Part shown: positions 60,725 through 64,000 of the stretch, piece after piece
How positions within the stretch are numbered: position 1 is the stretch's first letter
Layout of the letters: the number at the start of each line of letters is the position of its first letter
DNA from: Torreya grandis
Taxonomy: Eukaryota > Streptophyta > Pinopsida > Cupressales > Taxaceae
DNA length: 64,000 nucleotides
Assembly: GCA_037957365.1 (NCBI GenBank)
Contig: JARHVA010006307.1
Span: 482,001 to 546,000 of the forward strand
Reading direction: 5' to 3'
The notes under the pieces: generated by a model
Database searches by the model: none
What the model was told of the DNA's origin: nothing
Seen by the model: only the letters and a program-made list of their open reading frames with translations
Made by a program: the position numbers and the translations under genes

Positions 60725-61320
60725 GCGTTGTTGGAGACGATGATAGACATGACGATTAATATTCTTTACTTACGTATACATACCTTAGCCGACGATGAGT
60801 TTCAGATATTATTGTTATTATTTTTAATTTTTTTTTTTGGTTTTATGAGTGCGCCCACATTTATTGGGGGAGGCAACGTGTAGCTCAATCATATTTAGAC
60901 ATGATGTTTATCGCTGTGCCACAACGCTTATAGCATAGAATATTATTTTGCTCGTGTATTTACCTCGCGAATTGACCTTTGGCCATTCCAAAAATCTTTT
61001 TTAACTTTTTAATACAGCAATGTGTCTCCTTTCGCAATCGCCATACTATAATTTTATAAGATTATTTTATTTTGGGACGCATAAAATTAAATTTAGATTT
61101 GTAACTTATAATAGTAGTTAGGAGTGGTAGTGACGTAGTATAATAGTGTGAGATGTTAATAAAACTATTTAAGTTTAAATTTAGTTTCAATGATTGTTAT
61201 ATGTTAGATTCAACTTTAAATTTGACGTCTATTTGATTGTTATATGGAAGTTTTTCTTTTTACTTGGAGATGATCGAAAAATCGTTATATCTTAGATATT
61301 CAAAGGAGTTTAGAGCCCTT
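60725..61320. other. Possible 5' region of the 60.2-60.7 kb segment
   Basis: It has moderate CpG content, no repeats, and an overlapping + strand frame (60665-60883) that looks incidental. If the minus-strand segment is a gene, its promoter would lie here; CTTATAAAATTA on the minus strand (~61050-61062) is a possible TATA box about 330 bases upstream of the ATG. Confidence 0.3.
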
Positions 61321-63825
61321 TGTCATGCCCAAAACTAACACGATGAAACACACAAAAAAATAGACTTTTTTTTTTAGAAATATGCAATGCACATTCTACA
61401 CATCTGCATTACCCATTGGCTAGCCAATGACATGGTACGAGAAGCACAATACATCTAAACAAACCCACATTCTTGAACAACATGGAAAGTAATACGTAAG
61501 TGGTTCCATGGTTGCTAAGTAATGATATTGGTCCCACTTGCTTTAAACGACCTACCGACTAACAAACAAGCCTAAAAAACTCAAGTTGGCCTAACGGACC
61601 ACACAGTCCCAAGGCCCAACAATTAAAGTGAGGTGGGTTCGAAAAACCACTAGCTTGAACTATACTATCTAACTCTTTGTGGTGCTAAAAATGTCTTTGA
61701 GCAAATCTAGCCAATCACATTGTTGATAATTTGGACCTCACAGGTCAAATTGTCACCCTTATAACCTGAAACTATAACATCCTCACTGGGATCTACCTAT
61801 AAATACGTGATTGTTTTTAATTTAATATATATATCAAAAATAGATTACACCACAAGAATATAAATAGAGATCATATATATACTCAAGTGTGATAACAGTA
61901 AACAAAACATATTACATCATATATCATTGATCTTTAATATCATGAGAGCACATCATAATGCAAATATAGAAAGTAACTATATTAAATCAGTCACAATTGA
62001 TACAAGTCTATAGCCACCATTATCAATGCAAAATAATCAATAATCACAACTCTTCATGATAATATTCAAATACGATACAATACAATGTACATATAAGATA
62101 CATGGCTCATTTGGAGCATAGTTCTCGAATTCAAGTATTTGTGACAATCTCAAGTGTTCTCTCAATAAGTAGTACTATTGTGGGGAGGGAAATCATCATC
62201 CAAGCGATTTTTCACACCGACCATGAACCAATGATCCATCGCACTAATCTCATCAGGAAATGACCCTTCCTTTACGGATGAGTAGATTATGATGGTGCAA
62301 GATTATAGATAGACAAACAAGTACCCATGTATTATATGATTTCTAAAACTAAACATGTAGTGTATCATTGAAAACTTGATTTATTACAAGATATCGCATA
62401 AACATGTAAATCATACCCATGAAATGATAATGTCTCACTAAACATACTTTGACCAAAATTTTAAGAATAGTAATATAAAAGCAATATATAGATCAATCAA
62501 ATTCATACACACCACTTGATCAGACTGGCTTCATCTAGAATTATGATACTAGTAAGCCAGTGAAGTTCATCTCACTCCTTACTCAGTATCAACAATACAG
62601 ATTGGTCAAATATAATTTAACCACAAGATTCATATAATTTACATCCTACTAAAAAACATATTATATAACATACTAAACATAGAAGTAACAAAAACATATA
62701 TTTATTTCATCAAATATATGAATGCATCTTACATTATTTTCTATCCCATACTATAAATAATGACTACAGTTACTACCATCTAGGTAAAATATACAATTAA
62801 CTATAGGTTCTAATACTATAATTAATTTCTAACATTGTACATCCTATGATAATCTATTTTACCACAATCTAGTATTTTTAATCATAACTACCAAGTATCG
62901 CAACTAAGCTAATAAAATAGTCATGAAACCAAGGAAACTTAAACTCATATATAATAGCTAGAAGTAGCAAAATAGAACTCAGTTCACATGAAATGTAGAG
63001 TAGTCCAAAGTAGAATTTATTTACATTTTAGGGTTTGAATGCATGCATTCATTAACTTAATTATATGTAATTATTTATTACAGTTCACAATCCACCTGTG
63101 GAACTATAATCTTAAGAATACACCCCTGTGTTCATATTTACACTATTAGGTACATTAACACTTATGTTTTCGCATTAAGTAAATTGAACTTATTTTAATG
63201 TTACTTTTATACCACATAGTTTTAACTCACAAGTTGTATATGATAAGCTACCCATACCTATCATAATAAAGATTTTATTGAGTTTTCTAACCTTTTTGTA
63301 CCTTGTTAAACTCTTAAAAGGGTCTCGATATATTAACCTCACATAACACCTATGGTTATACATATTCTCAAATGAGATTTTTGTGGGATCATTCAATAGT
63401 TTAATATTGAAAAGATTAACTAAGTTCTAAATAAGTCCATATATTCTAAAGTTAATATCTCCTAGATATAGATCCTATATATACCATAATTATCAGCTAT
63501 TTAATTTTATATATAGATTTGGCTATTGTTCTAGTTCATATGTAAATCGACCATAATATAAATAACCATATTATTTTTTTAACTTTCAAACAACTTTTCC
63601 CTATTTAGTATTTACATTAAATGTCATACTTAAAAAGCTTTTAATTTATAAATAATCCTCAACACATGGAATCTAAGGATCTATGAATTTAATAATTTTT
63701 AAAGAGAAAAGGATATTTTCCCTACAAAATGTCGATTCAACATTAAGAAATTTATAAACTAGTATATGTGTTGTAAGTTTTAGATACTACTCCAAGTATT
63801 CAACTAAGATCTTAATATAAGTGGC

Positions 63826-63916
<91 letters not shown>

Positions 63917-63930
63917 CATGTCTACTGACA
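61321..63930 (-). repeat. Candidate LTR (G) of an element extending beyond the right edge
   Basis: It starts TGTCATGCCC and ends CTACTGACA, giving TGTCA/TGACA terminal inverted ends. Immediately right is TTCCCCAC, which reads as polypurine tract GTGGGGAA on the minus strand before TGTCAG. This suggests the 3' LTR of a minus-strand element whose body lies to the right. A TATA-like CTATAAATA on the + strand at ~61797 fits the opposite direction, so orientation is tentative. No second LTR is in the window to test it. No coding frame inside. Confidence 0.42.
63829..63912. repeat. (TA)n microsatellite, ~84 bp
   Basis: Uninterrupted TA dinucleotides inside the candidate LTR G. Confidence 0.97.
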
Positions 63931-64000
63931 TTCCCCACTACAACAATGCCTTGCTAAAATTAACATGCCATTTCACTTAAGATGATTCAACACTTCAAAC

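Overview
The window is plant nuclear DNA: AT-rich, almost gene-free, and filled with decayed LTR retrotransposons of recognisable plant Ty1/copia and Ty3/gypsy type. Very long LTRs, old and much-mutated copies, and insertions stacked inside one another suggest a large-genome seed plant, probably a gymnosperm such as a conifer. That assignment is inference; no host gene in the window fixes the species.

Layout. (1) 1-~5900: Ty1/copia element F, + strand. Its gag-pol frame (956-5077) has no frameshift but 18 in-frame stops, followed by a polypurine tract and 3' LTR. (2) ~5900-10573: non-coding DNA made of short degenerate tandem repeats. (3) 10574-58830: one Ty3 chromovirus-like element A with ~4 kb LTRs, swollen to 48 kb by nested insertions. 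(4) 58831-61320: flank with an (AT)n microsatellite and a CpG-rich patch holding an unidentified minus-strand coding segment (60239-60724). (5) 61321-63930: candidate LTR (G) of a further element leaving the window on the right.

The stack inside A. A's gag is interrupted by E (15748-18522, minus strand), a small copia-type element with only gag between its LTRs and a TCCTT target duplication. A's reverse transcriptase is split by B (19926-52771), a Ty3 element with a Tat-like gag and protease, no recognisable reverse transcriptase or integrase, and an antisense segment resembling the plant mobile domain near its 3' LTR. B is split by C (28096-46485, duplication CTTCC), a Ty3 element of the lineage carrying an RNase H ahead of the reverse transcriptase and another after it. 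C's integrase is split by D (35557-42658, minus strand, duplication AATGG), a gag-only copia-type element as a tandem LTR-internal-LTR-internal-LTR array. Insertion order is therefore A, then B, then C, then D; E is later than A but unordered against the rest. Removing each insertion restores protein homology of its host.

Working state. Every pol gene has stops or lost catalytic residues, so none of the elements looks autonomous today. The only candidate for non-transposon coding sequence is the segment at 60.2-60.7 kb. I saw no tRNA, rRNA, CRISPR or bacterial-type features.
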